From contig JAKATU010000046.1 in NCBI GenBank assembly GCA_021818585.1, forward strand, positions 1 to 64,000: a DNA stretch of 64,000 nt, in the 5' to 3' direction. Shown here in pieces: positions 8,642 to 17,046 of this stretch; positions within the stretch are counted from its first letter, which is position 1, and each line of letters begins with the position of its first letter. The notes under the pieces are model-generated. The model was given only the letters and a program-made list of their open reading frames with translations, was not told the DNA's origin and made no database searches. The DNA comes from Acidobacteriota bacterium (GTDB taxonomy: Bacteria > Acidobacteriota > Terriglobia > Terriglobales > Acidobacteriaceae). Both the position numbers and the translations under genes were made by a program.

Positions 8642-10576
8642 ATGAAACCATCACGCCGCACAGTTTTGAAGTCCGGGATTGCGACTGCGGCAGTATCAGC
8701 CCTGTCTACCAGCCTGCCGCATTTGGCGAACGCCGAGGATCGGCGGCCCAACATCGTATGGATCCTCTGTCACGACATTTACGCACCATGGATCGGGTGC
8801 TATGGCAATACGCTTGCAAAAACACCGACCATTGATGGTCTCGCCCGTGATGGTGTTCTTTACAAAAATGCATTTACAACTTGCCCGGTGTGCGCTCCGT
8901 CGCGGTTCACGTTGGTTACAGGGCTGTATCCGCAGACATGTGCACCCGCGCATCAAATGCGAGCACATGGTGTCCTGCCTCCGTCGTTCAAGCCTCTGCC
9001 TATTCTGATGCGGGAGGCCGGATACTACTGCACCAACAATTTCTTCACCGATTACAACATGGCTGGGGATCAAAAGGCGTTGTGGGATGCATGTGATCGC
9101 ACAGCTCACTGGCGGAACCGCCCAGCGGGCAAGCCGTTCTTCTGCGTGTATGACTATGGCATCACGCATGAGTCGCAGATCTTTGGCGACCAACCGACAA
9201 CGACCGATCCGGCTAGTGTGGATATTCCCCCATTTCTGCCCGACAAGCCGCGAGTGCGCCAGGTACTCGCGCGCTGTACCGACATTCAGAACAGGCAGGA
9301 TCTGGCTACGGCTCATCTGCTGCGAGAACTGCATGAAGATGGGCTCGATGACAACACTTTTGTCTTTTTCATGGCAGATCATGGCGGCGTACATCCGCGA
9401 AGCAAACGCTACTGTTTCGAAGACGGTCTGCATATTCCGCTGATAGTACGCGCGCCTCGCGCGTATCACTCGTTCGTAAAGACGCCACGCGGCAAACCAA
9501 GCGATGAATTGATCAGCCATGTAGATATGGCGCCGACAGTATTATCCCTTGCCGGCGTGGAGATCCCTTCGACCATGAGGGGGCGACCGTTCATGGGCAG
9601 AACGCGTGTTCCAGAGCATGACTATGCATTCAGCATGCGCGATCGTATGGACGAGCGATATGACCTTTCCTACTCGGTGCGAGACAAACGTTACCGCTAC
9701 ACGCGAAACTACATGCCGCAGCGAATCTACGGTCAGCATGAGGCCTATGAATGGCAGTCCGATGCTTACCAGGCCTGGCAGGCCGCGCATCTCGCAGGCG
9801 AGTTGAAAGGACCTCAGACAGCCTTCTGGAACACGAAGCCAAGCGAAGAGCTGTATGAGATTGCTGCTGACCCATATTCGATCCTGAATCTCGCCGAAGC
9901 CCCAGAACACCAGGCGCAGTTGATCAGGATGCGCAAAGCGCTGGACGATTTCATCGTGGCGTTTCATGACAATGGATTTATTCCGGAAGACTCGAGTGCG
10001 CAAGGCTATGTGGCCAGCCGTGTCCCGGGCGCATATCCGCTCCAGGATGTGCTTGAGATTGCCAACCTGGCGATCCAGCGCAATCCCCGCAATCTCTCCA
10101 CATTTGTGCGTGGGCTCGATCATCCGAACTACATCGTTCGCTTCTGGAATGTGCACGGCCTGTTGCTGCTGGCGCCACTCTCCGGCAAAACCCTGGCTGA
10201 AGTTCGGAAACGACTCAATACCGAAACGGTTGACGATGTCAGATGCGGATATGCAGAGGCACTGATCGCGTCCGGAGAACACGAATCGGCGCGGGAAGCC
10301 ATGATGGAGATCGCACAAAAGGAGAACTCCTCGAAGGTTTCCATAAGGGCACTCGACATCGTATCGCTGCTTCCCAACGAACAGTTGGTACCGATTCGGG
10401 AACAGTTGGCGCGAATCGGCGAAACAGGGAGTAACTATTTAAAGGATCTCACAAACGTTATGATAGCTCGTGCCGACAACACATACACCCCAAGCTTCAA
10501 CGCTTTCCCAACTCATGGCTTGAAACCAGGACAGATGCCAACGCGGCCTCATAAGCCGGCTGTACCAGATGTGTAA
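8642..10576 (+). CDS. Tat-exported sulfatase with C-terminal HEAT-like extension
   Basis: Formylglycine-type sulfatase, 644 residues from the chosen start. ATG 8642 is preceded by GGAGG with a 7-base spacer, better than the upstream in-frame ATG at 8603. A twin-arginine signal (KPSRRTVLKSG) starts the protein. The maturation motif is CAPSR with Cys at residue 84; FFMADHGGVHPRSKR is a second metal-binding region. After the catalytic domain, roughly the last 170 residues form a helical region with repeated paired helices (FVRGLDHPNYIVRFWNVHGLLLL, VRCGYAEALIASGEHESAREAM and so on) resembling HEAT repeats, an arrangement known from some environmental sulfatases. It may bind substrate or partners. 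Divergent from the other complete sulfatase and followed by a GH39-like glycosidase. Confidence 0.92.
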   Translation: MKPSRRTVLKSGIATAAVSALSTSLPHLANAEDRRPNIVWILCHDIYAPWIGCYGNTLAKTPTIDGLARDGVLYKNAFTTCPVCAPSRFTLVTGLYPQTCAPAHQMRAHGVLPPSFKPLPILMREAGYYCTNNFFTDYNMAGDQKALWDACDRTAHWRNRPAGKPFFCVYDYGITHESQIFGDQPTTTDPASVDIPPFLPDKPRVRQVLARCTDIQNRQDLATAHLLRELHEDGLDDNTFVFFMADHGGVHPRSKRYCFEDGLHIPLIVRAPRAYHSFVKTPRGKPSDELISHVDMAPTVLSLAGVEIPSTMRGRPFMGRTRVPEHDYAFSMRDRMDERYDLSYSVRDKRYRYTRNYMPQRIYGQHEAYEWQSDAYQAWQAAHLAGELKGPQTAFWNTKPSEELYEIAADPYSILNLAEAPEHQAQLIRMRKALDDFIVAFHDNGFIPEDSSAQGYVASRVPGAYPLQDVLEIANLAIQRNPRNLSTFVRGLDHPNYIVRFWNVHGLLLLAPLSGKTLAEVRKRLNTETVDDVRCGYAEALIASGEHESAREAMMEIAQKENSSKVSIRALDIVSLLPNEQLVPIREQLARIGETGSNYLKDLTNVMIARADNTYTPSFNAFPTHGLKPGQMPTRPHKPAVPDV

Positions 10577-10789
10577 GCTTTGGCCAGCGCTACACTAATT
10601 ATCTCGCTGGGGCAGATTACCAGGTGGGCCACCATGAGGTAGCGCCGAAAAAAGATCTTGCCATCCATAATTGTGGCATTCACGTAATCAAACATAACGC
10701 TATCAACATGCAGGAGATCCGCTCATTTGAAAGCAATTTCGGAAATTTTCGTGGAACGGATGAAATCCCGATGAAAGGAGATCATATCG

Positions 10790-12292
10790 ATGAACAGCTC
10801 TAGAACATTTCAGACACGGAGGTCATTTCTTCTGAAGGCGGCTGGGACAGCAGGTGCGGCCGCAGTCGGACCGCCAACACTTCTGAACGCTTTGGGCAGC
10901 GCCTTCTCCAAGAGCACCTCGAGGCCACCGGGCCTCGCTCAACTCATCGAAGTCGACTTTGCGCAAAAGGACCCGGCTGATTCCAGCCTGTATGGACGAT
11001 ATTTGAATTTTTGCGGCAACGGAGAACAATTCACCGAACAGGATTTTCAGCTCTATCAGAAGCAGTTTGGAAGGTTGAAACTCGTGCGCATATGGGGAAC
11101 TAGCTACATTGATTATGCTGCGCAAGTTGCCGAGGAAGCCCTGATGGTTCCCCGAACGAATCTTCACCCTTCTATATCCGGCAGTCCAAAACAAGCATTT
11201 GCGGCAGAACGTATGCACCAGGCCGAAAGCTTCATCGACCTCTGGGGGCTGGTGCACGGCACAGTTACAGAGGACGAGTGCGTCACGGTTGCGGAGCAGT
11301 ATCTTGGAGCGATCAAGGCAAAATATCCGTTTGTAACTCACATCGAGCCGTTCAACGAGTTGACCGCAAAAGGACTGGATCTGCCTCCAGGCATGACTGT
11401 TGAAGAGGCTTATTACAAGGGTTTTCGGGTAGCCTATCGGGCAGCCAAGGAACTTAACCGAAAGAATTCCTACGCAAAACCAATTCTTGTGGGCGGTCCG
11501 GCATGCATGGGGTCGCAATATGTCCGCGGTTATTTGAAGAATTTTATAACTTGTTACGCAAATGACCCGGATCCATCGAAGGGGCTCGATTTTCTATCCA
11601 TGCACTATTATATCGATGGCGAACGCGACAGAATGATGGCTTTTCGCCGCGACACCGAGGTGATCCTAACCGCATACCATCTGCCTGCCGTTCCTCTCGT
11701 CGTATCGGAGGTCGGGTGGAAGGAAAAGGGGGCAAAGCCATATAACGGCAACCCAATGGACGCATTGCGCTGGGCCACCGGATCTTTGGCGCACACTTAT
11801 CAGATTGCCGAGCAAAATGTGACGCCAATACCGTGGGTCTATCCTCGCAAGGAGGATCGTTATTCCATGGTAGCGCCAGCAACAGATGCGCCGGCCCTGC
11901 TTCCCAGAGGAAATGCCTTCAAGTTGGCGCAGATGCTCAAGAAGAACCATGCGAGGAGTTCGATTGCTGTCGATAATACGGGCAATGGTATCTATTCGGT
12001 TGCGACTTTTGATGAAAGCGGAGTTGCCATTCTGTTGTTCAATTACGATGCAACGGGTGAATCGCCCAAGACGGTGGCAATAAAGCTTCTTCACACCGAC
12101 AATCTGGCTGAGCAGACCGGCCGGGTAACGGAGTATCTACTCGATCAGAGTCACGGAAACTATTTTGCGGACAAGGACGCGTGGCAGATGAAGCCGATCG
12201 ATAGTGGGGAGAAGCCCCTCCGTGCTTTGGAACATAAGATTGTCTCTTTGAAAGGAAATGCGGCTTATATGCTTTTGATTTCTTTTGCATGA
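10790..12292 (+). CDS. Tat-exported glycoside hydrolase, GH39-like (clan GH-A)
   Basis: Predicted retaining glycosidase acting on beta-linked xylosides or related sugars outside the cytoplasm. The N-terminus carries a twin-arginine signal (TRRSFLLKAAG). The TIM-barrel core shows the clan GH-A acid/base motif EPFNEL (Glu 190) and nucleophile VVSEVGW (Glu 307), with HYYIDG and WVYPRKED strands between and after; the C-terminal approximately 120 residues look like a beta-sandwich. ATG 10790 follows AAGGAGATCATATCG, a clear ribosome site. Length of 500 residues fits GH39/GH-A enzymes. It is the last gene of the left carbohydrate locus before the insertion sequence. Exact family (GH39 versus a neighbouring clan A family) is uncertain. 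Confidence 0.75.
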   Translation: MNSSRTFQTRRSFLLKAAGTAGAAAVGPPTLLNALGSAFSKSTSRPPGLAQLIEVDFAQKDPADSSLYGRYLNFCGNGEQFTEQDFQLYQKQFGRLKLVRIWGTSYIDYAAQVAEEALMVPRTNLHPSISGSPKQAFAAERMHQAESFIDLWGLVHGTVTEDECVTVAEQYLGAIKAKYPFVTHIEPFNELTAKGLDLPPGMTVEEAYYKGFRVAYRAAKELNRKNSYAKPILVGGPACMGSQYVRGYLKNFITCYANDPDPSKGLDFLSMHYYIDGERDRMMAFRRDTEVILTAYHLPAVPLVVSEVGWKEKGAKPYNGNPMDALRWATGSLAHTYQIAEQNVTPIPWVYPRKEDRYSMVAPATDAPALLPRGNAFKLAQMLKKNHARSSIAVDNTGNGIYSVATFDESGVAILLFNYDATGESPKTVAIKLLHTDNLAEQTGRVTEYLLDQSHGNYFADKDAWQMKPIDSGEKPLRALEHKIVSLKGNAAYMLLISFA

Positions 12293-12447
12293 CAGCGAGA
12301 ATGCGCTCGACTTCAACCGACTCGGTGTCACTCCTACGAAATTTCGCTCCAGTCTGAGCTTGTTGCTCAGTCAGAAGTTTTTCGTGGTATTGTTGCTGCG
12401 CCTGGGCCATGAGCGAGATATCGGTAGATGTCACAAATATGACATAG

Positions 12448-12463
12448 GGAACCTCTGAAGAAC
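12448..12463 (+). repeat. Left terminal inverted repeat of the IS
   Basis: GGAACCTCTGAAGAAC, exactly matching the reverse complement of the right end at 13617-13632. Confidence 0.92.
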
Positions 12464-12515
12464 TCCCCGATCCACAGCTGTGGTGGGTAATGTGGAGTTG
12501 AGGAGGAGATCGCGC

Positions 12516-13496
12516 ATGCGGCAGATGACGTTGGCCCATCAAGCGGAGTTTCAGCGCTATTCGAAGAAGACCCGGCGGGAGCAGTTTCTGGAAGAGATGG
12601 ATGCGGTGATGCCGTGGGGCGAGTTGTTGGCGCTGGTCGCGCCGTACTACTCGAAGGGTGAGATGGGCCGCAAGCCTGTAGGACTTGAGATCATGTTGCG
12701 GGTTTACTTTCTGCAGCAATGGTTCGCGTTGTCGGATCCAGGAGTGGAAGATGCGCTGTATGAATCACCGGTGCTGCGCCGCTTTGCCGGCATCGATCTG
12801 GGCCGCGCGCCGGTGCCGGATGAGACCACGATCCTGAACTTCCGCCATTTGCTGGAAGCACACGAATTGTGCGGCCAGATGCTGGACGCGGTGAATCTGT
12901 ATCTGGCGGGCAAGGGCATCCGCATCACCACCGGCACGATCGTCGATGCGACGATCATCCACGCGCCCTCATCGACCAAGAACGAGAGCAGGCAGCGCGA
13001 TCCGGAGATGCACCAGACCAAGAAGGGGAACCAGTGGTATTTCGGCATGAAGGCGCACATCGGCGTGGATTCCAAGGAAGGCATCGTACACTCGGTTTGC
13101 TCGACGGCGGCATCGGTGTCCGACGTGCACATGTTGCCGGATCTGCTGCACGGCGATGAAACGAAGGTCTGGGGTGATGCCGGATATCAGGGCCAGACCG
13201 AGGCGATTCATCAAGCCGCGCCCGAGGCACAGGACATGACCTCGCGGCGGGTGAAGACCAAAGCAGGTGTGGATGAAGCCGAGAAGCGCAGGAACCGGAC
13301 CAAGGCCCGCGTACGCGCCAAGGTGGAGTGGCCGTTCCGCATCCTCAAGCGCGTGTTCGGATTTACGAAGGTGCGCTATCGCGGATTGAGGAAGAACCAC
13401 GAGTGGCTGTGCGCTGGGTTCGCGCTGGCCAATCTCTACCAGCACCGCAGAAGACTCGCCAAGGTCAATCTACGAACGGACCCCATCGGGGCGTAG
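12516..13496 (+). CDS. IS5-family transposase
   Basis: DDE transposase catalysing cut-and-paste movement of this element. It shows the N-terminal DUF772-like segment (YYSKGEMGRKPVGLEIMLRVYFLQQWFALSDPGVEDALYES), the first catalytic Asp region (GTIVDATIIHAPSSTKN), the Y2 region FGMKAHIGVD, WGDAGYQGQ with the second Asp, and the terminal RVRAKVEWPFRILKRVFGFTKVRYRG block carrying the Glu. ATG 12516 follows AGGAGG at 12501-12506; an upstream in-frame start at 12480 has no ribosome site. 326 residues, full length, no frameshift, so the element is probably functional. Confidence 0.95.
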   Translation: MRQMTLAHQAEFQRYSKKTRREQFLEEMDAVMPWGELLALVAPYYSKGEMGRKPVGLEIMLRVYFLQQWFALSDPGVEDALYESPVLRRFAGIDLGRAPVPDETTILNFRHLLEAHELCGQMLDAVNLYLAGKGIRITTGTIVDATIIHAPSSTKNESRQRDPEMHQTKKGNQWYFGMKAHIGVDSKEGIVHSVCSTAASVSDVHMLPDLLHGDETKVWGDAGYQGQTEAIHQAAPEAQDMTSRRVKTKAGVDEAEKRRNRTKARVRAKVEWPFRILKRVFGFTKVRYRGLRKNHEWLCAGFALANLYQHRRRLAKVNLRTDPIGA

Positions 13497-13499
13497 TGT

Positions 13500-13532
13500 G
13501 TCCGGCGGAGGCCAGATGAGCCTCCGCCGGAC
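13500..13532 (+). terminator. Hairpin at the end of the IS transposase gene
   Basis: A 13-bp perfect stem (GTCCGGCGGAGGC at 13500-13512 with its complement at 13520-13532) and a 7-base loop, starting four bases after the transposase stop. No T-tract follows. It probably limits readthrough out of the element. Confidence 0.65.
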
Positions 13533-13616
13533 GAAATAACATCGCGGATCACCGCTCAATCTGCTTCGTTGGTGCGATAACGGCGCAACGACAGCCCCGC
13601 ATCGCTATAACTCGCT

Positions 13617-13632
13617 GTTCTTCAGAGGTTCC
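13617..13632 (-). repeat. Right terminal inverted repeat of the IS
   Basis: Reads GTTCTTCAGAGGTTCC on the plus strand, the exact complement of the left end. Confidence 0.92.
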
Positions 13633-13633
13633 T

Positions 13634-13933
13634 TAGAACCGTGCACATAATAGGATCTCTCGCGAAGGCCATCGGAGTTCGCGACAAATCAGTGCGTGAT
13701 GCGTCTGAGTACTGCTGGCTTTACTTCCATTACCTTGTTCCCAGTGACCCAGCCAGCGGTGAGCCTGCAGTCGTTGCAAGTGCCGGGACACTCACCGAAG
13801 CTGAACCAAATCTGCCCATCCCACGGTGAAGGCCCGATTATCGACTCCTCAGTCCCGTGCAGGGCTGAAATTGTGTCGATTTAGTGCCGCGAATCCGTCG
13901 TTTGAGATCGATCAAACTGGAGTTTCAGACTGC
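13634..13933. other. Remnant region between the IS and the S8 fragment
   Basis: No intact gene. On the minus strand, 13880-13689 is open for about 63 codons, protein-like but without a start codon (contains WDGQIWFSFGEC and a CPGTCNDC cysteine cluster) and ends at a TGA. It may be the tail of a decayed gene, possibly joined here by a deletion that removed the rest of the S8 peptidase gene. I do not recognise it. Confidence 0.35.
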
Positions 13934-14278
13934 TCAATTCCGTCTATCAGGGCGATAGAAGTCCTGGTCCGCTGCCATTTCTTCATCGACTTCGGCCAAC
14001 CACTCCATACCGCGGATGCGGCGGACGGCATTGAAGAAATCGGTGATCGAACCTACGGTCTCAAGAACGAGGACCTTCTCGGGCTCCGCTCCCTCGACAT
14101 CGGCTCGCAGTGCACCGCGGCCTTCAGCGAAGGCTTGTTCGAGTCGTTGAATCTGCGGCCCGATGCGTTCGCTTTGTCGTGTCGCGTTTGGCAGGTGCAC
14201 TGCCGTCGCGCCGCTGCCCTTCTTGGCTCGTGCGGCTGTTACGTGCGTTGGAAAGATTAGGATTGGCAACGTGCCCAT
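13934..14278 (-). pseudogene. S8 (subtilisin-like) family peptidase, N-terminal fragment only
   Basis: The 114 residues match from memory the N-terminal domain of the long S8-family peptidases encoded immediately after a AAA ATPase: the start ILIFPTHVTAARAKKG, the helix IGPQIQRLEQAFAEGRGALRAD, then VLVLETVGSITDFFNAVRRIRGMEWLAEVDEE and DQDFY. The frame then stops after FYRPDRRN. Full-length relatives continue for several hundred residues with the catalytic Asp-His-Ser triad, all missing here. ATG 14278 lies inside the 3' end of the ATPase gene, as in intact pairs. This is therefore a truncated, presumably inactive remnant. Confidence 0.7.
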
Positions 14279-15251
14279 TGTGCCCAGTACTCCTCTTCGG
14301 ATGGCTCAGAATCCAAAGCTTGATCTGCTCCTGAAAAACTCGATCTGGATCATTGGCTCCATCCAGCACACATCTCCGTAAAACGTCTTGAGCCAAGTCT
14401 TGCAACTCCGAGTAGCTTGCACCCTCCAACTGGGCGAAGGAGCGTTTTACTTTCGATACATGGAACTGAGGGAAACGGGCAGCGAGAAGATCGAACCACC
14501 GCGTAATGTGCTCGCGATCCGGCAACGGCAGGTTCGTACGGATCTGGAAACGCCTCCAGACTGCACGGTCCAGCAAATCGGGATGGTTTGTCGCAGCAAC
14601 CAAGACAACATAACTTGGCAGCCGGTCGACCTCAAGCAGCAAGGAATTCAGCACTCGCTTGATTTCTCCGGACTCTTGCCGGTCTTCGCGCTCCTTCGCA
14701 AGGGCATCAAACTCGTCGAAAAACAGAACACATTGACGGAGACGCGCATACTGAAACACTTCCTCAATGCGCTTTGCTGTCTCGCCCAGATAGCTGTTAA
14801 CCACTTTCTCGTAGCGCACTACTAGGAAAGGAACAGAGAGGGCCGTAGCGATTGCCTCCGCCAGAGAAGTCTTGCCGTTTCCCGGAGGTCCGGTCAGAAG
14901 CACGCGGCTTCGTGGCTCCAGATTGTAGGAGCGCAATAAGTCGGCCCGCTGCTGCTCCTCAATGAGCTGCGTAGCAAGAATATGCACTGTCGTGGGCAAA
15001 ACAAGGTTGGATAAGGTCACGTCAGGCTGTTGTTCCAAGAGCAGATCTGCGCTCGGGCTCTTGAGCACAAGGTGCACTGGAGTTTCACGGCCTTTTGCAC
15101 CGGAAGCAGCCTGGGCAAGCGAATCGGCTAGAACATGATGTCTCTTGGAGCGCTCTTCAGCGATGACGGCTTCCACGGTCTTCGTGAAAAGCTCCCGCTC
15201 GCCGTTGAAGCCGGCCTTGACGAGATTGAGCAGTAAATCTGAGCGCGCCAC
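14124..15251 (-). CDS. AAA+ ATPase (partner of S8 peptidase)
   Basis: Cytoplasmic AAA+ ATPase, 375 residues. Walker A GPPGNGKT at residues 121-128 and Walker B VLFFDEFDAL (Asp 179, Glu 180), sensor-1 region VLVAATNHPDLLD, and arginine-finger-like RAVWRRFQ. The start is taken as GTG 15251 because GGAGG sits 9 bases upstream and the resulting N-terminus (VARSDLLLNLV...ELFTKTVEAVIAEERSKRHHVLAD) matches the usual beginning of this family; the open frame itself extends to 15335. The last 50 or so codons overlap the S8 fragment in another frame and look non-conserved, so the original stop may have been lost. In this family the ATPase is usually followed by an S8 peptidase; here that partner is broken. 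Confidence 0.8.
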   Translation of the reverse strand: MARSDLLLNLVKAGFNGERELFTKTVEAVIAEERSKRHHVLADSLAQAASGAKGRETPVHLVLKSPSADLLLEQQPDVTLSNLVLPTTVHILATQLIEEQQRADLLRSYNLEPRSRVLLTGPPGNGKTSLAEAIATALSVPFLVVRYEKVVNSYLGETAKRIEEVFQYARLRQCVLFFDEFDALAKEREDRQESGEIKRVLNSLLLEVDRLPSYVVLVAATNHPDLLDRAVWRRFQIRTNLPLPDREHITRWFDLLAARFPQFHVSKVKRSFAQLEGASYSELQDLAQDVLRRCVLDGANDPDRVFQEQIKLWILSHPKRSTGHNGHVANPNLSNARNSRTSQEGQRRDGSAPAKRDTTKRTHRAADSTTRTSLR

Positions 15252-15412
15252 GGCCGGTATCCTCCAAATCAAGTCTAGCAGTGTGCTTTCTAGCGTCTCT
15301 ACCTCCGCCTTCACCGGTGGAAAACACGTACCCAATTAGGAACGGCACACCGTAAAACCCGCTGATTTCAGGCGGAATCGCTGCACAGTTTCGTAGCCAG
15401 CCAGCGGTCCAG

Positions 15413-15694
15413 CTATGCTCCCAGTCCTCGTGCTGTCCCGTCGCCATGACCGCCGAACTCGCATCGGAGGCAACCGGAAGTGTGGTTTGCGAACGCATCC
15501 CACTCGGGTATGCCTGAAAAAGCGGAGCTATGCGCATCCAGAAGATCAGCAGGTTGGATGAATTCACAACCTTCAGGCCGGGCCTGAGTAAACGTTGCTC
15601 GCAACGCCAATCCCTCATCGCACATCCACTCTTCGGGCGCGACCACGCCTTCCGGAAACCGACTTTCGCTCACGGGTCGCATCTGCCGCGCCAT
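15413..15694 (-). CDS. Small hypothetical protein
   Basis: 93 residues, mixed charged/hydrophobic composition with scattered Cys and His (EEWMCDEG, NHTSGCLRCEFGGHG). I do not recognise a family. It lies on the same strand as the AAA ATPase and 160 bases upstream of it, with direct repeats and a palindrome upstream of its start. The ribosome site is weak (GAAGG four bases before ATG). It could be a decayed longer gene, since another frame remains open to 15157. Confidence 0.4.
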   Translation of the reverse strand: MARQMRPVSESRFPEGVVAPEEWMCDEGLALRATFTQARPEGCEFIQPADLLDAHSSAFSGIPEWDAFANHTSGCLRCEFGGHGDGTARGLGA

Positions 15695-15730
15695 GGCCTT
15701 CTGTCCGGCCTCTATTTTGCTATTGTGGCA

Positions 15731-15800
15731 TATTCGCCTATTATTCGCCTATACTGCCGCCGGACCACGCGAGACTTTGAATACCTACCCTACGGTAGGG
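15731..15800. promoter_or_regulatory. Direct repeat pair plus palindrome, operator-like
   Basis: TATTCGCCTA occurs at 15731-15740 and again at 15742-15751, an 11-bp period (one helical turn). A palindrome CCCTAC-G-GTAGGG follows at 15788-15800. Both lie upstream of the minus-strand gene starting at 15694. The palindrome resembles MerR-type operators in shape, but no regulator gene is adjacent. Confidence 0.3.
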
Positions 15801-15898
15801 AGACCAGAATCGTCATTGACTACGGGCGGCGGCGAGTCCCGATCCCTCGCCCGTGTATGCCCACGCGAAAGAGACCGAACGAAGGGTCAAATCCACGA

Positions 15899-16885
15899 TC
15901 AATTGCCATTCGCGAGCCGCCGGTTTGTCTCGTCAACGGCGTCACGGATCGTCTCGAAAGCGCCGGACAACAGAGTGTCAATCGCGCATTCAAAACGTCC
16001 ATTGGGCCAGATATTGCCGTTTTTCAATTCATGGGCAGGCCGCATCGGCGGGCCGAGGCGATAAACAAAGTGGTCCGAGTTCGTGGGAACCCATAGCGGG
16101 TTATAAGCGGAGAGGTCGTTAACGATCTCGTAGCTATCGACATGGTGAACGGACTGCAACCGCCCCCAATAGCGAAAGCCGATGTAGTTCTGTGGTTGCG
16201 GAGGCCAGCGGTTGCTGCCGTTGCCGACCGGGTGGAAATAGCAACCGTCCTTTTCCACCACGTCGATCCAGGTGTGGGTCTGTCCTTCGATCATCGGCTT
16301 TTCGCTGAGAACCACCATGTACACCAGATTGCTTTTGTTCCGTTCCATAGATGCGAACTCCCGTAAATGTTGGCCCAACTGTCGAAGCCATAGTTTTTCA
16401 TGAAGTACCGACGTCATAGGTTCAGCCTCTTGCGCCAGACGTCGCAGGTCGCTCCATGAAAGGTGACTGAGTCCAATGCCGTGAAGCGAAGATGGCAGTT
16501 GTCGGCTGGCGTGAGCCTGGTGCGCCGCGCTGACGGAGATCAACCGTTGATGTTTGGCTTTCGCGGTAACCAGGCGGTTCACATAGCGATTAAGCTGATC
16601 GATCGTCGGCAAGTTCCACGACAGCTTGGCTTCCAGAATTGCGTGAACGTCCTGGCCGGATCGAATCTCTATGTCCGTGTAGCCGCCGTCCTCGCCGTGG
16701 CTTTGAAGCGTGATGACCGCATCGCTCGCGTTGATCCGATGGCCAAAGGCCTCTTTCAATACTAAGCTTCGATAGTGAGGGCTTTGATCCAGCGTCCAGC
16801 CGAGCGCATAGCTCGCGCTATTCTCGTCCCGGCCTGCGAGTCGAAATACGTTAGTGACTTCCCCGCCATGAAGATAAATTGCCAT
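15899..16885 (-). CDS. PD-(D/E)XK nuclease-superfamily protein
   Basis: 328 residues, probably a nuclease acting on DNA. The N-terminal third shows the fold's signature: Asp 71 in YTDIEI followed by EAK at 85-87 on the next strand ([10 protein letters not shown]). The C-terminal half ([23 protein letters not shown] and [22 protein letters not shown]) looks like a separate recognition or scaffold domain that I cannot name. It is transcribed divergently from hsdM, 161 bases apart, so it probably belongs to the same defence island. Start ATG 16885 has only a weak AAGG upstream. Could be a restriction-like effector or a repair nuclease. Confidence 0.6.
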   Translation of the reverse strand: MAIYLHGGEVTNVFRLAGRDENSASYALGWTLDQSPHYRSLVLKEAFGHRINASDAVITLQSHGEDGGYTDIEIRSGQDVHAILEAKLSWNLPTIDQLNRYVNRLVTAKAKHQRLISVSAAHQAHASRQLPSSLHGIGLSHLSWSDLRRLAQEAEPMTSVLHEKLWLRQLGQHLREFASMERNKSNLVYMVVLSEKPMIEGQTHTWIDVVEKDGCYFHPVGNGSNRWPPQPQNYIGFRYWGRLQSVHHVDSYEIVNDLSAYNPLWVPTNSDHFVYRLGPPMRPAHELKNGNIWPNGRFECAIDTLLSGAFETIRDAVDETNRRLANGN

Positions 16886-17046
16886 GTTTGACCTTGTACG
16901 AAAGTATAACCGGCGGTATCCGGTCAGATAGTTTTTATCCCTATTATCTAAGTGGCTTCACAACCCAGGCTCCAGCCCCCTCGCATATAGCGAGGGGGTC
17001 CAAAAATCCGCTTTGCCGGTTAAACTTGTATCGGTTTCATTTGCCT

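Larger units (their letters stand above)
12447..13633 (+). mobile_element. IS5-family insertion sequence, complete
   Basis: About 1,187 bp with 16-bp perfect terminal inverted repeats (GGAACCTCTGAAGAAC), one full-length transposase gene and an internal hairpin terminator. The flanks read ATAG on the left and TTAG on the right, consistent with a short TA or TAG target duplication; the exact boundary base is ambiguous. It lies 155 bases after the GH39-like gene and does not visibly split a recognisable gene. Confidence 0.9.

Noticed and set aside
12039..12719. 226-residue minus-strand frame across the IS left end
   Set aside because: Runs antisense through the GH39-like gene end and into the IS. 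I tested whether the frame continues on the far side of the IS after collapsing the target site; it does for about 45 codons, but it would have to overlap the GH39-like gene by over 80 codons, so it is not a credible interrupted gene.
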